Position numbers and translations under genes: made by a program
Part shown: piece after piece, positions 1-10,889 of the stretch
Position numbering within the stretch: position 1 is the stretch's first letter
How the letters are laid out: each line of letters begins with the position of its first letter
Notes under the pieces: generated by a model
The model's database searches: none
Seen by the model: only the letters and a program-made list of their open reading frames with translations
What the model was told of the DNA's origin: nothing
NCBI GenBank assembly: GCA_900142905.1
Contig: FSRV01000002.1
Coordinates: 496,001-560,000, forward strand
Length of the DNA: 64,000 nt
DNA from: Burkholderia sp. GAS332
Lineage (GTDB): Bacteria > Pseudomonadota > Gammaproteobacteria > Burkholderiales > Burkholderiaceae
Direction of reading: 5' to 3'

Positions 1-1872
1 GTCATCAATATCATCCTGAAGAAAAACTCGCACGGGGGTGATCTGCAGACGACCAATGGCCAGACCTATGCCGGCGATGGTTTCAAAAACAGCGAATCGG
101 CCAGTATCGGTCTGGACCTTGGCGGCAAGGGATTTCTGGACCTGAGCGCGGAATACGACCGCCAGAACCATACGGTGCGCACCGGGCCCGATGACTATTT
201 CGGAACATTCCAGCCAGGGCACGGTTACTACAACCCGATCGAGGGCGATCCGGCCAGCACCCGCGAGTCGGTCGGTTACAACGCCGGCTACTACCTCGGC
301 GACGATGTCGAACTGTATGGTTTTGGCACGTACGCGCATCGTAACGCCCAGGCCTACCAGAACTATCGCCCGCCATCGGTGCTGCCAGCCATCTACCCAG
401 ATGGATTCGTGCCCAGAGAGACGGTCAACGAGAACGACTATTCGGTGACGACAGGTATCAAAGGCCAGAACCTGTTCGGCTGGTCGTGGGATCTGAGCAC
501 GACCTATGGCGGTGACCATGACGTCATCGGGATGGAGAATTCGGCCAACACGGGGCTATTCGCGGCGCAGGGCTATACGCCAAGCACATTCCATCTGTCG
601 ACGGTCAGCAATACCCAGCTGACCAACAATCTCGACTTCTCGCGCGCCTTCCAGCTGCCGCTCCTATCGGCGCCGGTGAACGTCTCCTGGGGTGTCGAGC
701 AGCGCCGCGAGACCTATTCGGTGGGGGCGGGTGATTATGCATCCTATGTCGATGGTGGCTCCCAGGCGCTGCCGGGTCTTGCTCCGGTCAGCGCGAGCGA
801 TAACTCGCGCAATGTGGTCGGTACATATGTCGACCTGTCGACCCATCTGACACCGCAATGGACGGTTGATCTGGCGGGACGTTTCGAGCATTACAGTGAC
901 GTGGGGAGTACAACGAACGGGAAGTTCTCGACACGCTACGATTTCACGCCGGTGTTCGCCGTGCGTGGCAGCGTGAGTACCGGATTCCGTGCGCCGTCGC
1001 TCGCTGAAGAGTATTACGGCAACGTGAACGAATCGCCGGCATCGGTCAGCGGCCTTCTCGCGGCCAACTCGGCGGCGGCCAGGTTGATCGGCGCGCAGCC
1101 GCTGCAGTCGGAGAAATCGACCAACTACAACCTCGGCTTCGTACTGACCCCGGCAAGAGATCTGCACCTGACGCTCGACGCCTATCAGATCGACATCCGT
1201 AACCGGATCGTCGAGGGCGGGACGGCGTCTGGCGCGGCCGCGATCGCCGCGATGCAGGCAGCGGGGCTGTCCATACCCAGCTCGATTCCGGCGTCGGCGG
1301 TATCGGCAAGCTACTTCACCAACGGTGCGAGCACGCGTACCCGTGGGATCGATCTAGCCGGTACCTACCACACGGGCTTTGGCAGCTACGGCCAGGTCGA
1401 CTGGGATCTGGGGGTGAACATCAACACTACCTCGGTCACGCATGTGGCGACAGGAGCGAACGGTCAGCCGGAACTCAATGCGCAGCAGATCGGCTTCCTG
1501 AGCACCTCGACGCCAAAGAACAAGATCATCATTGGCGGTACGTGGCATCTCGACAAGTGGGCCGTGAGCCTGCACGAGACACGCTATGGCACTACGTCGA
1601 CTGAGGCAACCTACTTCGCCGGGCCGAATGCCTTCTCGACCACGCAGTTCCTCCATGTCGAGAACGCGGCAAGGTACATCACCGACGTTGAGGTTCGCTA
1701 CAACGTAACGAAGAAATTCCAGATCGCGGTGGGCGCGAACAACCTGTTCGACGTCTATCCGAACAAGCTGCCATTCGCAGCCCAGCTGGAAGGTATTCAG
1801 TACGACAGCTCATCGTCTTCGATTGGCGTGAACGGCGGCTTCTACTACGCGCGGGCCCGATACGCGTTTTAA
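1..1872 (+). CDS. TonB-dependent outer-membrane receptor (5' truncated by window edge)
   Basis: The frame is open from base 1, so the start lies outside the window. The visible 623 residues begin with VINIILK, the usual end of a TonB plug domain, and continue into a beta-barrel with alternating aromatic and polar strands. A conserved barrel segment (STGFRAPSLAEEYYG) and the C-terminal strand ending YARARYAF support the call; a terminal Phe is the outer-membrane insertion signal. Such receptors import scarce ligands such as siderophores or organosulfur compounds, using TonB energy. The ligand cannot be told from sequence. The LLM monooxygenases and ABC importer downstream suggest a shared nutrient-acquisition job, which is inference. 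Confidence 0.92.
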   Translation, partial: VINIILKKNSHGGDLQTTNGQTYAGDGFKNSESASIGLDLGGKGFLDLSAEYDRQNHTVRTGPDDYFGTFQPGHGYYNPIEGDPASTRESVGYNAGYYLGDDVELYGFGTYAHRNAQAYQNYRPPSVLPAIYPDGFVPRETVNENDYSVTTGIKGQNLFGWSWDLSTTYGGDHDVIGMENSANTGLFAAQGYTPSTFHLSTVSNTQLTNNLDFSRAFQLPLLSAPVNVSWGVEQRRETYSVGAGDYASYVDGGSQALPGLAPVSASDNSRNVVGTYVDLSTHLTPQWTVDLAGRFEHYSDVGSTTNGKFSTRYDFTPVFAVRGSVSTGFRAPSLAEEYYGNVNESPASVSGLLAANSAAARLIGAQPLQSEKSTNYNLGFVLTPARDLHLTLDAYQIDIRNRIVEGGTASGAAAIAAMQAAGLSIPSSIPASAVSASYFTNGASTRTRGIDLAGTYHTGFGSYGQVDWDLGVNINTTSVTHVATGANGQPELNAQQIGFLSTSTPKNKIIIGGTWHLDKWAVSLHETRYGTTSTEATYFAGPNAFSTTQFLHVENAARYITDVEVRYNVTKKFQIAVGANNLFDVYPNKLPFAAQLEGIQYDSSSSSIGVNGGFYYARARYAF

Positions 1873-2011
1873 CGTTTTCCTGCTATGCATAGAAAAAATC
1901 ACTGGAACGCCCGCGAGGCTCGCTAGCGATAATGGCCTAAGTGGCTGCATGCAGGAATTTCCTCAAAACTTTTTCCCCATGTACCCGTGGGTGCATGGGG
2001 AGGACTCCGAT

Positions 2012-3013
2012 ATGTCCTATTCACTTTCGATTCTCGACAAGAGTCCGGTTGCCGACGGAACGAGTGCCTACGATGCACTGCGCTTTACGGTTCAGCTTGC
2101 TCAGCGCGCAGAGGCGTTGGGTTACAAGCGCTACTGGATCGCCGAGCATCATGGAGCGCCTGGGCTGGCAAGCTCCGCACCAGAGATTGTCGTGTCCCAT
2201 CTGCTCGCGCACACCTCGCGCATCCGGGTTGGCTCCGGCGGCGTCATGCTGCAGCATTACAGCCCTTTTAAGGTGGCGGAATCGTTCCGGGTGCTGGCGT
2301 CCCTGGCGCCGGGCCGCGTCGATCTCGGCGTCGGCAAAGCGCCGGGCGGCCTGCCGTTGACGACGCGCGCGCTGCAATGGTTTCACGACAAGACGAAGAA
2401 GCCTGATTTCGCGCATCAGCTCGCGGAACTCGACGCGTTCCTGAAATCGGGTGTCGCCGAAGACCACCCGCTGGCAGGGGCGGTTGCGCTGCCCACGCCG
2501 CCGGAGGCTCCGCAAGGCGTGCTTCTGGGCGCGAGCCCCGAGAGCGCCGCGCTCGCCGCCCAGCATGGCTGGCAATTCTGCTATGCCGGCCATTTCAATC
2601 GTGACGAGGCCAACCTCGAACGTTCGATTGACGTTTATCGCAATGCAACAGGGCGTACGCCGTTGCTCGCGCTCTACGCGTTTGCAGCGGAGTCGAAGGC
2701 CGAGGCCGCGCGTCAGGTCCCGGCACTGCGAATTTTCAAACTGCAGCTTGCTACCGGGCAGAGTGTGAATCTCCCCAGTCCCGAGGCGGCAGCGGAGTTC
2801 GCGCGGCAAACCGGTGTGACCGACTACCAGGTCGACGAGCTGCGTCCGCATCTCCTCACCGGCACGGCCGACGATGTACGCCAGGAACTCGACACACTGC
2901 ACGAACGCTTCGGCATCGAGGAATTCGTGATCGACACCCCGGTCGCCGACTACGCGCTGCGCCTTGCTTCGATCGAAGCGCTGGCCACCGCCGAACACGC
3001 CGCGCGCGTTTGA
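2012..3013 (+). CDS. LLM-class flavin-dependent oxidoreductase, MsnO8-like (luciferase family group 1)
   Basis: The 333-residue product has the bacterial-luciferase TIM-barrel pattern: SLSILDKSPV at the N-terminus, WIAEHHG near residue 45, a GSGGVMLQHYSP segment and GRVDLGVGKAPGG. Enzymes of this type use reduced flavin and O2 and usually need a separate flavin reductase, which is not visible nearby. The ATG at 2012 is preferred over an in-frame ATG at 1949 because GGGGAGGA sits just upstream and family homology begins there. It is the first of three LLM genes in the cluster. The substrate is unknown. Confidence 0.88.
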   Translation: MSYSLSILDKSPVADGTSAYDALRFTVQLAQRAEALGYKRYWIAEHHGAPGLASSAPEIVVSHLLAHTSRIRVGSGGVMLQHYSPFKVAESFRVLASLAPGRVDLGVGKAPGGLPLTTRALQWFHDKTKKPDFAHQLAELDAFLKSGVAEDHPLAGAVALPTPPEAPQGVLLGASPESAALAAQHGWQFCYAGHFNRDEANLERSIDVYRNATGRTPLLALYAFAAESKAEAARQVPALRIFKLQLATGQSVNLPSPEAAAEFARQTGVTDYQVDELRPHLLTGTADDVRQELDTLHERFGIEEFVIDTPVADYALRLASIEALATAEHAARV

Positions 3014-3046
3014 CGCGCTTCTCATTCCCACATTACGGACCACGAC

Positions 3047-4369
3047 ATGACCCAGCGAAACCTCACTTTCGGCATCATGCTGCACGGCGCGGGCGGCCAC
3101 ATGAATTCATGGAAGCATCCAGCCGGACCGGCGGATGCCAGCGTCAACCTGGATTTCGTCACCGGCATCGCACAGAAAGCGGAGGCGAATGGCATCGCGT
3201 TCGCGTTCGTGGCCGATGGCCTCTATATCAACGAGAAGTCGATTCCCCATTTCCTGAATCGCTTCGAGCCGATCTCGATCCTCTCGGCGCTCGCGACCGC
3301 AACCTCGAAGATCGGTCTGGCCGGCACGCTCTCGACGTCATACAGCCATCCGTTTACGGTGGCGCGGCAGTTCGCGTCGCTCGACCTGATTAGCGGCGGG
3401 CGTGCGGGATGGAACGTCGTCACGTCGCCGCTCGAAGGATCCGCAAAAAACTACGGCGGCGAGCATCCCGATCACGAACTACGCTACGAGATCGCTGACG
3501 AATACCTGGAGGTCGTGCAGGGACTGTGGGACAGCTGGGACGACGGAGCGTTCGTACGCGAGCGCGAGAGCGGGCGCTTCTTCGACCGCGACAAACTGCA
3601 TACGCTCGACCACAAGGGCCGGTTCTTCCAGGTGGCCGGGCCGCTCAATATCCAACGTTCGCCGCAGGGCCAACCGGTGATCTTCCAGGCCGGCGCGTCG
3701 GATTCCGGGATCGCGCTCGCCGGTAAGTATGCGGACGCGGTGTTCACGCATTCGCCGTCTCTCGAAGAGACGCGAGACTTCACCGAGAGTGTGCGAAAGA
3801 GTGCGGTCGAGCACGGGCGTGCGGCAACCGACGTGAAGATCTTTCCGGGCATCGGTCCGGTAGTCGGCGCGACCGCGGCCGAAGCTGAGGCAAAGTATCG
3901 TGCGATCCGCGACCTGTTGACGATCGACGAGGCGCTCGCGTATCTGGGGCGCTTCTTCGAGCACCACGACTTTACGCAATACCCGCTCGACGAGCCGTTC
4001 CCGGAGTTGGGCGACCTCGGCGCCAACAGCTTCCGTTCGACGACCGAGCGCATCAAGGCCGACGCGAAGCGCACGGGCTCGACGTTGCGCCAGGTCGCGC
4101 TAGAGGTGGCGACACCCAAACCGCAGTTCATCGGCACCGGCGAACAGATCGCGGACGAACTGATCCGCTGGTTCGACGCCGGCGCGGCTGACGGCTTCAT
4201 TCTCGGCTTCCCGGTGCAGGCCGAGGGCTTTGACGATTTCGTCCGATACGTGATTCCGGCGCTGGAGGCACGCGGCCGCTATAGCCGCACCTTGCCCGGG
4301 ATCACGCTGCGCGATCACCTCGGCTTGCCGCGCCGCGCAAGCCGCTATGCAACCGCCGAAACGGCATGA
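3047..4369 (+). CDS. FMN-dependent monooxygenase, NtaA/SnaA/DszA family
   Basis: The 440-residue protein carries typical NtaA/DszA features: an N-terminal [14 protein letters not shown] segment, the motif [20 protein letters not shown] followed by [10 protein letters not shown] around residues 98-128, and [12 protein letters not shown]. Known members oxidise nitrilotriacetate, dibenzothiophene sulfone or alkyl sulfones with FMNH2. The gene follows the first LLM gene by 33 bp in the same direction, and the next gene starts 43 bp after it, so an operon is likely. The substrate is not predictable. A sulfur or amine compound imported by the adjacent ABC system is a reasonable guess. Confidence 0.9.
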   Translation: MTQRNLTFGIMLHGAGGHMNSWKHPAGPADASVNLDFVTGIAQKAEANGIAFAFVADGLYINEKSIPHFLNRFEPISILSALATATSKIGLAGTLSTSYSHPFTVARQFASLDLISGGRAGWNVVTSPLEGSAKNYGGEHPDHELRYEIADEYLEVVQGLWDSWDDGAFVRERESGRFFDRDKLHTLDHKGRFFQVAGPLNIQRSPQGQPVIFQAGASDSGIALAGKYADAVFTHSPSLEETRDFTESVRKSAVEHGRAATDVKIFPGIGPVVGATAAEAEAKYRAIRDLLTIDEALAYLGRFFEHHDFTQYPLDEPFPELGDLGANSFRSTTERIKADAKRTGSTLRQVALEVATPKPQFIGTGEQIADELIRWFDAGAADGFILGFPVQAEGFDDFVRYVIPALEARGRYSRTLPGITLRDHLGLPRRASRYATAETA

Positions 4370-4412
4370 CGAACGGCTCGCCGTACGGCTTGCAACGCAG
4401 GAGGGCAGCATC

Positions 4413-6233
4413 ATGAGCGACACCACTCATCAGCTTGGCCGGACCGCCCACGGGGGGGCCGTGATCGACGGCGCAGGAGGGCAGGACTACGCACACTACA
4501 GGGTCGTGCCGGCGACCCATCATGCGCGCACCGCCGGAACCGTGCTGGCGATCGCCCTGATCGCGATCGTCCTGAACTCGGTACTGGGTAATCCGCGCTG
4601 GGGCTGGGGCGTCTTCGCGCAGTGGTTCTTCGCCGGGCCGGTACTCGAGGGTCTCCTGCGTACGCTCGTGCTCACGGCGCTCAGTGCGCTGTTCGGCTTC
4701 GCACTTGCCACGCCGCTCGCACTGGCGCGCGTCTCGCGTTCGCCGCTGCTGGCCGGCTGTGCATGGGCATTTATCTGGCTATTCCGTTCGATTCCGCCGA
4801 TCGTACTGCTGCTCCTGCTGAACAACCTCGGCTATCTGTACGACACGATCTGGATCGGCGTGCCGTTCACACACATCGCATTACTGAATCAATCGACCAC
4901 TGAGCTGATCAGTCCGTTCTTCGCCGCTGTGCTGGGTCTCACGCTCAACCACGCCGCATTCGCCGCCGAGGCGATCCGCGGCGGGATTCTGTCCGTCGAT
5001 CACGGCCAGCGAGAAGCGGCCGCGGCGCTCGGCTTGCCGGGCGCACGCCAGGTGCGGCGCATCGTGCTGCCGCAGGCGATGCGCGCCATCGTGCCGACTG
5101 CGTTTAACGACGTGATCGGTCTCGCGAAAGGCACATCGGTCGTCTATATTCTCGCGATGCCGGACCTCTTCTACACGGTGCAGATCATCTATCACCGCAA
5201 CCTGGAGGTAATTCCGCTGCTGATGGTCGCGACGATCTGGTATCTGGTGATCCTGACTGTGTTGTCGGCGATCCAGGTGCACATCGAACGGTACTACGCA
5301 CGTGGCACGACGCGTGCGCAGGTGGAGCGTTCGCCGCTCGCCGCGCTATTCGGCCGGTGGCGTAGCGCACGCGCTGCTCGCGGGGAAAGCGCGGTCCAGC
5401 CGCAGAGGCAAGATCGCGTGGCAGTCGAAGCTGAAGCCAAAGCGGGCACAACAGGCTGGGCGCAGCAGCGCGTCGGTGGCAAGGTCGGTATCCACAACGT
5501 GTCGAAGAGCTTCGGACCGCTGAAGGTGCTTGATAACGTCTCGCTGAGTTTTCCGTCGGGAAGCGTCACGGTGATCCTCGGCCAGTCGGGATCGGGCAAG
5601 TCGACGCTGCTGCGGTCGATCAACCACCTCGAACGCGTGGACGACGGCTTCATCGACATCGACGGGGAACTGGTCGGGTATCGCAAGGAAGGGCGCACGC
5701 TGTACGAACTCAAGGAGAAGGACGTCCTGGAACGGCGGCGCGCCGATGTCGGGATGGTGTTCCAGAGTTTCAATCTGTTCCCGCACCTGACGGTGCTCGA
5801 CAACGTCATCGAGGCGCCGTTGGCGGCTGGCGTACCGCGCGCTCAGGCAGAAGCGGAGGCGCGCACGCTGCTCGCTCGCGTGGGACTCACCGGCAAGGCT
5901 GATGCGTGGCCGCGCCAGCTATCCGGGGGCCAGCAGCAGCGCGTGGCAATCGCACGCGCGCTTGCGCTGAAGCCGAAGGTCCTGCTGTTCGACGAGCCGA
6001 CTTCGGCACTCGATCCGGAGCTCGTCAACGAGGTGCTCGACGTGATCCGACAGCTTGCGCGTTCGGGCACGACGCTGATCATCGTCACGCACGAGATCGG
6101 CTTCGCGCGCGAGGTTGCCGACACGATCGTGTTCATGGACGCCGGACGCATCGTGGAATCCGGTCCACCCGCGAGCGTGCTGCGTGACCCGACTCATCCG
6201 CGCACCCGTGATTTTTTGTCCAAGGTGCTGTAG
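4413..6233 (+). CDS. Fused amino-acid ABC transporter permease/ATP-binding protein
   Basis: A single 606-residue chain joins a HisM-type permease to a GlnQ-type ATPase. The N-terminal half has several membrane segments and the EAA loop ([22 protein letters not shown]). After a charged linker of about 50 residues the ATPase shows Walker [10 protein letters not shown] near residue 390, signature LSGGQQQR near 500 and Walker [12 protein letters not shown] near 523. Most polar amino-acid importers have these as separate proteins. ATG 4413 is chosen for its GGAGGGCAG ribosome site; an upstream in-frame ATG at 4347 overlaps the preceding gene. The binding protein follows immediately. The ligand is probably a polar amino acid or sulfur-containing analogue. 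Confidence 0.92.
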   Translation: MSDTTHQLGRTAHGGAVIDGAGGQDYAHYRVVPATHHARTAGTVLAIALIAIVLNSVLGNPRWGWGVFAQWFFAGPVLEGLLRTLVLTALSALFGFALATPLALARVSRSPLLAGCAWAFIWLFRSIPPIVLLLLLNNLGYLYDTIWIGVPFTHIALLNQSTTELISPFFAAVLGLTLNHAAFAAEAIRGGILSVDHGQREAAAALGLPGARQVRRIVLPQAMRAIVPTAFNDVIGLAKGTSVVYILAMPDLFYTVQIIYHRNLEVIPLLMVATIWYLVILTVLSAIQVHIERYYARGTTRAQVERSPLAALFGRWRSARAARGESAVQPQRQDRVAVEAEAKAGTTGWAQQRVGGKVGIHNVSKSFGPLKVLDNVSLSFPSGSVTVILGQSGSGKSTLLRSINHLERVDDGFIDIDGELVGYRKEGRTLYELKEKDVLERRRADVGMVFQSFNLFPHLTVLDNVIEAPLAAGVPRAQAEAEARTLLARVGLTGKADAWPRQLSGGQQQRVAIARALALKPKVLLFDEPTSALDPELVNEVLDVIRQLARSGTTLIIVTHEIGFAREVADTIVFMDAGRIVESGPPASVLRDPTHPRTRDFLSKVL

Positions 6234-6273
6234 CAGGCCGTGAGCTTGCGGATACGACCATTCAAGATCAATC

Positions 6274-7209
6274 ATGACTCGACGAAAATTTCTGGTGGAC
6301 CTGGCGGGGCTTGCTGTTGCTTCTCTGGCATGGGATCGACTGGCACTGGCCGATACCCGATCATTCGATTTCAGCCCGCAGCAGCAAGGTAAGTTAAGGG
6401 CGCCGAAGAATCCCGCCGCGCAGCGCGTGGCGAGTGGCTACCACTTCATTACGCCGGGCGCATTGACGGTGGCGGTCGCACCGTTTGCTGCGCCGCTCGC
6501 GACCTATGCGACCGACGCGAGCACCATTGTCGGTTCGGATCCGGACTACGCGCAACTGCTGGCCGATGCGCTGGGCCTGAAATTGGTCCTCGTGCCAGTC
6601 GCGTGGCCGGACTGGCCGCTGGGGCTCGCATCCGGCAAGTACGACGCGGTGATCTCCAACGTCGGCGTAACCGAGCAACGCAAGCAGAAGTTCGACTTCA
6701 CCACTTATCGGCTCGGCTTGCATGGCTTCTATGTGGCGGCCACCAGTTCTATTCAGTCGATACGCGCACCAAAGGATATTGCCGGGCTGCGCATCATCAC
6801 GGGCTCAGGCACGATCCAGGAGCGCATCCTGCTCGAGTGGAATCAGCAAAACGTGGCGCAACGCCTGAAGCCCGCCGAATTGCAATTTTTCGATGACTTG
6901 TCTTCGGCCGAGCTCGCGCTGCAGTCGGGTCGCGCGGACGCGATCTTCAATCCGCATGCTCCGCTTTCCTACTCGGCCGCGACGCAGGGCAAGATTCGCC
7001 TGGTGGGAACGGTGAATGCCGGCTGGCCGCTCAAGGCCGACGTGGCAGTTGCGTCGCGCAAGGGCAGTGGGCTGGCGCCGGCGTTGACCGAAGCGACTAA
7101 CGGCCTGATCGCCGGCGGCCAATACAAGGCGGCACTGGCCCGCTGGGGACTCGAAGACGAGGCCATTCAGCGTTCCGAGACTAACCCGCCAGGCTATAAG
7201 GATGCCTGA
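6274..7209 (+). CDS. ABC transporter substrate-binding protein, family 3 (amino-acid type), Tat signal
   Basis: The 311-residue protein starts with TRRKFLVDLAG followed by a hydrophobic stretch, which fits a twin-arginine export signal. The body has family-3 binding-protein motifs: DYAQLLADALG, KYDAVISNVGVTEQRKQKFDFT (read in parts) and GSGTIQERIL. It lies 40 bp behind the fused permease/ATPase and is its likely periplasmic receptor. Tat rather than Sec export is somewhat unusual for this family. The ribosome site is weak (AAGA before ATG 6274). Ligand identity is unknown. Confidence 0.9.
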   Translation: MTRRKFLVDLAGLAVASLAWDRLALADTRSFDFSPQQQGKLRAPKNPAAQRVASGYHFITPGALTVAVAPFAAPLATYATDASTIVGSDPDYAQLLADALGLKLVLVPVAWPDWPLGLASGKYDAVISNVGVTEQRKQKFDFTTYRLGLHGFYVAATSSIQSIRAPKDIAGLRIITGSGTIQERILLEWNQQNVAQRLKPAELQFFDDLSSAELALQSGRADAIFNPHAPLSYSAATQGKIRLVGTVNAGWPLKADVAVASRKGSGLAPALTEATNGLIAGGQYKAALARWGLEDEAIQRSETNPPGYKDA

Positions 7210-7268
7210 GTAAATGGCTGTTAATACCGGCATCGACACACCAACACACAATAGGACAGGGGTACGAC

Positions 7269-8309
7269 ATGTGTGCATCGCGCATTGACCATATTGCGTT
7301 TCTGACACCCGGGAACTATCCGGACGAAGATCCGGCCGCGGGTCTCGAGCGCTCGCTCGATCTGTTCCACGTGGGCGAAACGCTGGGCTACGACAGTGCG
7401 TGGGTACGCCAGCGTCATCTTGAGCGCGCGGTCTCGTCTGCCGCGACATTTCTTGCGGCGGCGAGCCAGCGCACGACGAGGATCGGACTCGGCGCTGCGG
7501 TGATCCAGATGGGTTACGAGAATCCGTTTCGTCTTGCCGAGGATCTTGCGACCGTCGACGTGCTGTCTCATGGGCGCCTGAATATCGGGCTGAGCGCAGG
7601 TGCTCCTGCGCACGGTATTCTGCTCGGCGAGCGGCTGTTTGATGCCAACCCTGAGTTGATCGACTTCTCGCATGCGCGTGTCGAGCGTCTGCGCCGCAAT
7701 CTCAGCCAGGAATGGCTCGGCGGCGAAGACACCTTCGTCGAATCGGCGGCGGGTCGTGTAAGGCCCCGCGTGTCGCCCTATGCGCCGGGTTTGACCGACC
7801 GGCTCTGGTACGGCGGCGGCTCGCGGCGTTCGATCGAATGGGCTGGTCGCACGGGTTTTAACCTGCTGATCGGCAACATCACGACGGGCGAGGGAACCGA
7901 CGATTTCCGAGACGCGCAACTGCGTCAGCTCGATCTGTTCCGTTCGCACTGGAGCGAATCGCGGGCACCGCGTATCGCGCTGGGCCGCGTGATCGTGCCG
8001 ATCGACGGCGCCGACGCCCGGACGCGCCAGCGCTATCGCGAGTTCGCCGAGGGCCGCCACGCGCGTACGCTGACGCCGCATGGAGAGCGCCGCACGCTGT
8101 TTGTGCCGGATCTCGTGGGTACGGCCGACGAGATCGTCAGCCAGCTGCTCGACGACCCGGTCGTCGCTCAGGTCCGCGAACTGCGCCTCGAATTACCGTA
8201 CGATCTGCCGTTTGAGAACTATCAGCAGATCCTCGAGGACTTCGTCACACGCATTGCTCCCGAACTGGGCTGGCGGCCCGACGCCGCGCGCAGGCCCGTC
8301 GCGGCTTAG
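7269..8309 (+). CDS. LLM-class flavin-dependent oxidoreductase
   Basis: The 346-residue protein has a luciferase-like barrel: an N-terminal IDHIAFLTPGNYP strand, GYDSAWVRQRHLERA, TRIGLGAAVIQMGYENP and LSHGRLNIGLSAG. It is the third and most divergent LLM enzyme of the locus and follows the binding-protein gene by 59 bp. The ribosome site AGGGG lies 6-10 nt before ATG 7269. It should use FMNH2 and O2. The substrate is unknown, but the position ties it to the same uptake-and-oxidation unit. Confidence 0.87.
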   Translation: MCASRIDHIAFLTPGNYPDEDPAAGLERSLDLFHVGETLGYDSAWVRQRHLERAVSSAATFLAAASQRTTRIGLGAAVIQMGYENPFRLAEDLATVDVLSHGRLNIGLSAGAPAHGILLGERLFDANPELIDFSHARVERLRRNLSQEWLGGEDTFVESAAGRVRPRVSPYAPGLTDRLWYGGGSRRSIEWAGRTGFNLLIGNITTGEGTDDFRDAQLRQLDLFRSHWSESRAPRIALGRVIVPIDGADARTRQRYREFAEGRHARTLTPHGERRTLFVPDLVGTADEIVSQLLDDPVVAQVRELRLELPYDLPFENYQQILEDFVTRIAPELGWRPDAARRPVAA

Positions 8310-8411
8310 CAGCGGCGCCCATCTCGTCGACTCGATTTTCTGGCTGGAATTTTGCCTTGGGATCGGGAAGAGACGGTGTGTTTTACTAACCAGATAAAAA
8401 GGATAGGTATT

Positions 8412-8756
8412 GTGAGTCGAGATTTGCTTCTGTTGCTGGAACCCGGTTTCACCGATCCGGCTCACCCGGGCGAGCGCTTTGTCTGCCCGCACGGCGTGGC
8501 GATTGAAGGACTGCTTGCGAGCGAGTCCGAGCGCGTCGCGCGGCTCGACGTGAAGCGCGTACCGTTTTTGCGGCCGAGGCGCGACGTGATCGCTGCGCTC
8601 GATGAAGCGCACCAGAGTCTGCCAGTGCTCGTGCTAGGCGACGAGCATCCGCTACCCGATGACGCGCAGACGCTCGGCGACAAGCGCTTCGTCACCGACA
8701 CGAAGCGGATCCTTGCGCTGCTCGCCGAGCGGCACGGCTTCCCGAAGGTCCATTAA
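8412..8756 (+). CDS. DUF3088 domain-containing protein
   Basis: The 114-residue protein matches DUF3088 as I know it: RDLLLLLEPGFTDPAHPG at the start, then FVCPHG and a LPVLVLGDEHPLPDD segment. A thioredoxin-like fold has been suggested for this family, but no function is established. I place the start at GTG 8412, which has AAGGATAGG just upstream and puts the family motif at the N-terminus. A possible TTG 60 nt earlier lacks such a site. It sits between the third LLM gene and a GNAT gene in the same direction. Confidence 0.8.
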   Translation: MSRDLLLLLEPGFTDPAHPGERFVCPHGVAIEGLLASESERVARLDVKRVPFLRPRRDVIAALDEAHQSLPVLVLGDEHPLPDDAQTLGDKRFVTDTKRILALLAERHGFPKVH

Positions 8757-8771
8757 GTCAAGGGATAAGGC

Positions 8772-9299
8772 ATGGTAGCCGTGCTCTCGTCAACTGTGCC
8801 GGATGAGCGCTTCGCTTACGTTCCGGTTCACGACCCGTTGGCCCGTCCTCTGTTCGACGAATTGGTCTTCGAATACAGCAGCCGTTATGAAGGCCTGATC
8901 AATAAGGAAGACATATTTAATGAGCTACAACGCTATCCGGCTGAGGCGTTCGCTGCGCCGCATGGCGCCTTCGTGCTGCTACTGCGCGACGGCGAGGCAA
9001 TAGCGGGCGGCGCGCTCATGCGTCATGCCGACCCCGGCACTACGGAGTTCAAGCGCATCTGGGCAAGCCGTAACCACCGCCGTCAAGGGCTGGCGCGCCG
9101 CGTGCTGGGCGAACTGGAGACGCAGGCCGTTCGCCTGGGTTATACGCGGGTGTTCCTCAGCACCGGTCCTCGCCAGCCCGAGGCCATCGCGCTATACAAA
9201 ACCAGCGGCTATACCCTTCTATCGGCGCACGACTTCGGTGAGGATGAGCCGCCCGGATTCCTGTTCGAGAAACCCCTGTCCACGCGGCAAACTGGCTAA
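8772..9299 (+). CDS. GNAT-family N-acetyltransferase
   Basis: The 175-residue product shows the acetyl-CoA-binding motif RRQGLARRVLGELE near residues 98-111, then LGYTRVFLSTG and ALYKTSGY, the standard GNAT order. It probably acetylates a small amine, possibly a substrate or product of the neighbouring importer and monooxygenases. A good ribosome site (AAGGGATAAGG) precedes ATG 8772. It starts 15 bp after the DUF3088 gene, so co-transcription is likely. The acceptor is unknown. Confidence 0.87.
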   Translation: MVAVLSSTVPDERFAYVPVHDPLARPLFDELVFEYSSRYEGLINKEDIFNELQRYPAEAFAAPHGAFVLLLRDGEAIAGGALMRHADPGTTEFKRIWASRNHRRQGLARRVLGELETQAVRLGYTRVFLSTGPRQPEAIALYKTSGYTLLSAHDFGEDEPPGFLFEKPLSTRQTG

Positions 9300-9476
9300 C
9301 GCCTGCTCGCCCTTTGCGCTGGCCGACATGCTGCGCAGGCGGTTGGCCGTACGGCGCGATGAGGCGCGATACGAAGATCCCGATAGGACGATGGCGCTAC
9401 GAGGGAACTCCCTCGGCCGCCACCCTCCCTCAACCTTGGCGCTTACGGGGCTTCATGCGGCCGCGATCCACCTGGC

Positions 9477-10844
<1,368 letters not shown>

Positions 10845-10889
10845 CTATGCAACGTGAACGCTTTAATGTGACAACGTCTCACCGATATG

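Noticed and set aside
9300..9476. Short open frames between the GNAT gene and argG
   Set aside because: Convergent spacer; frames are chance products of GC-rich sequence.
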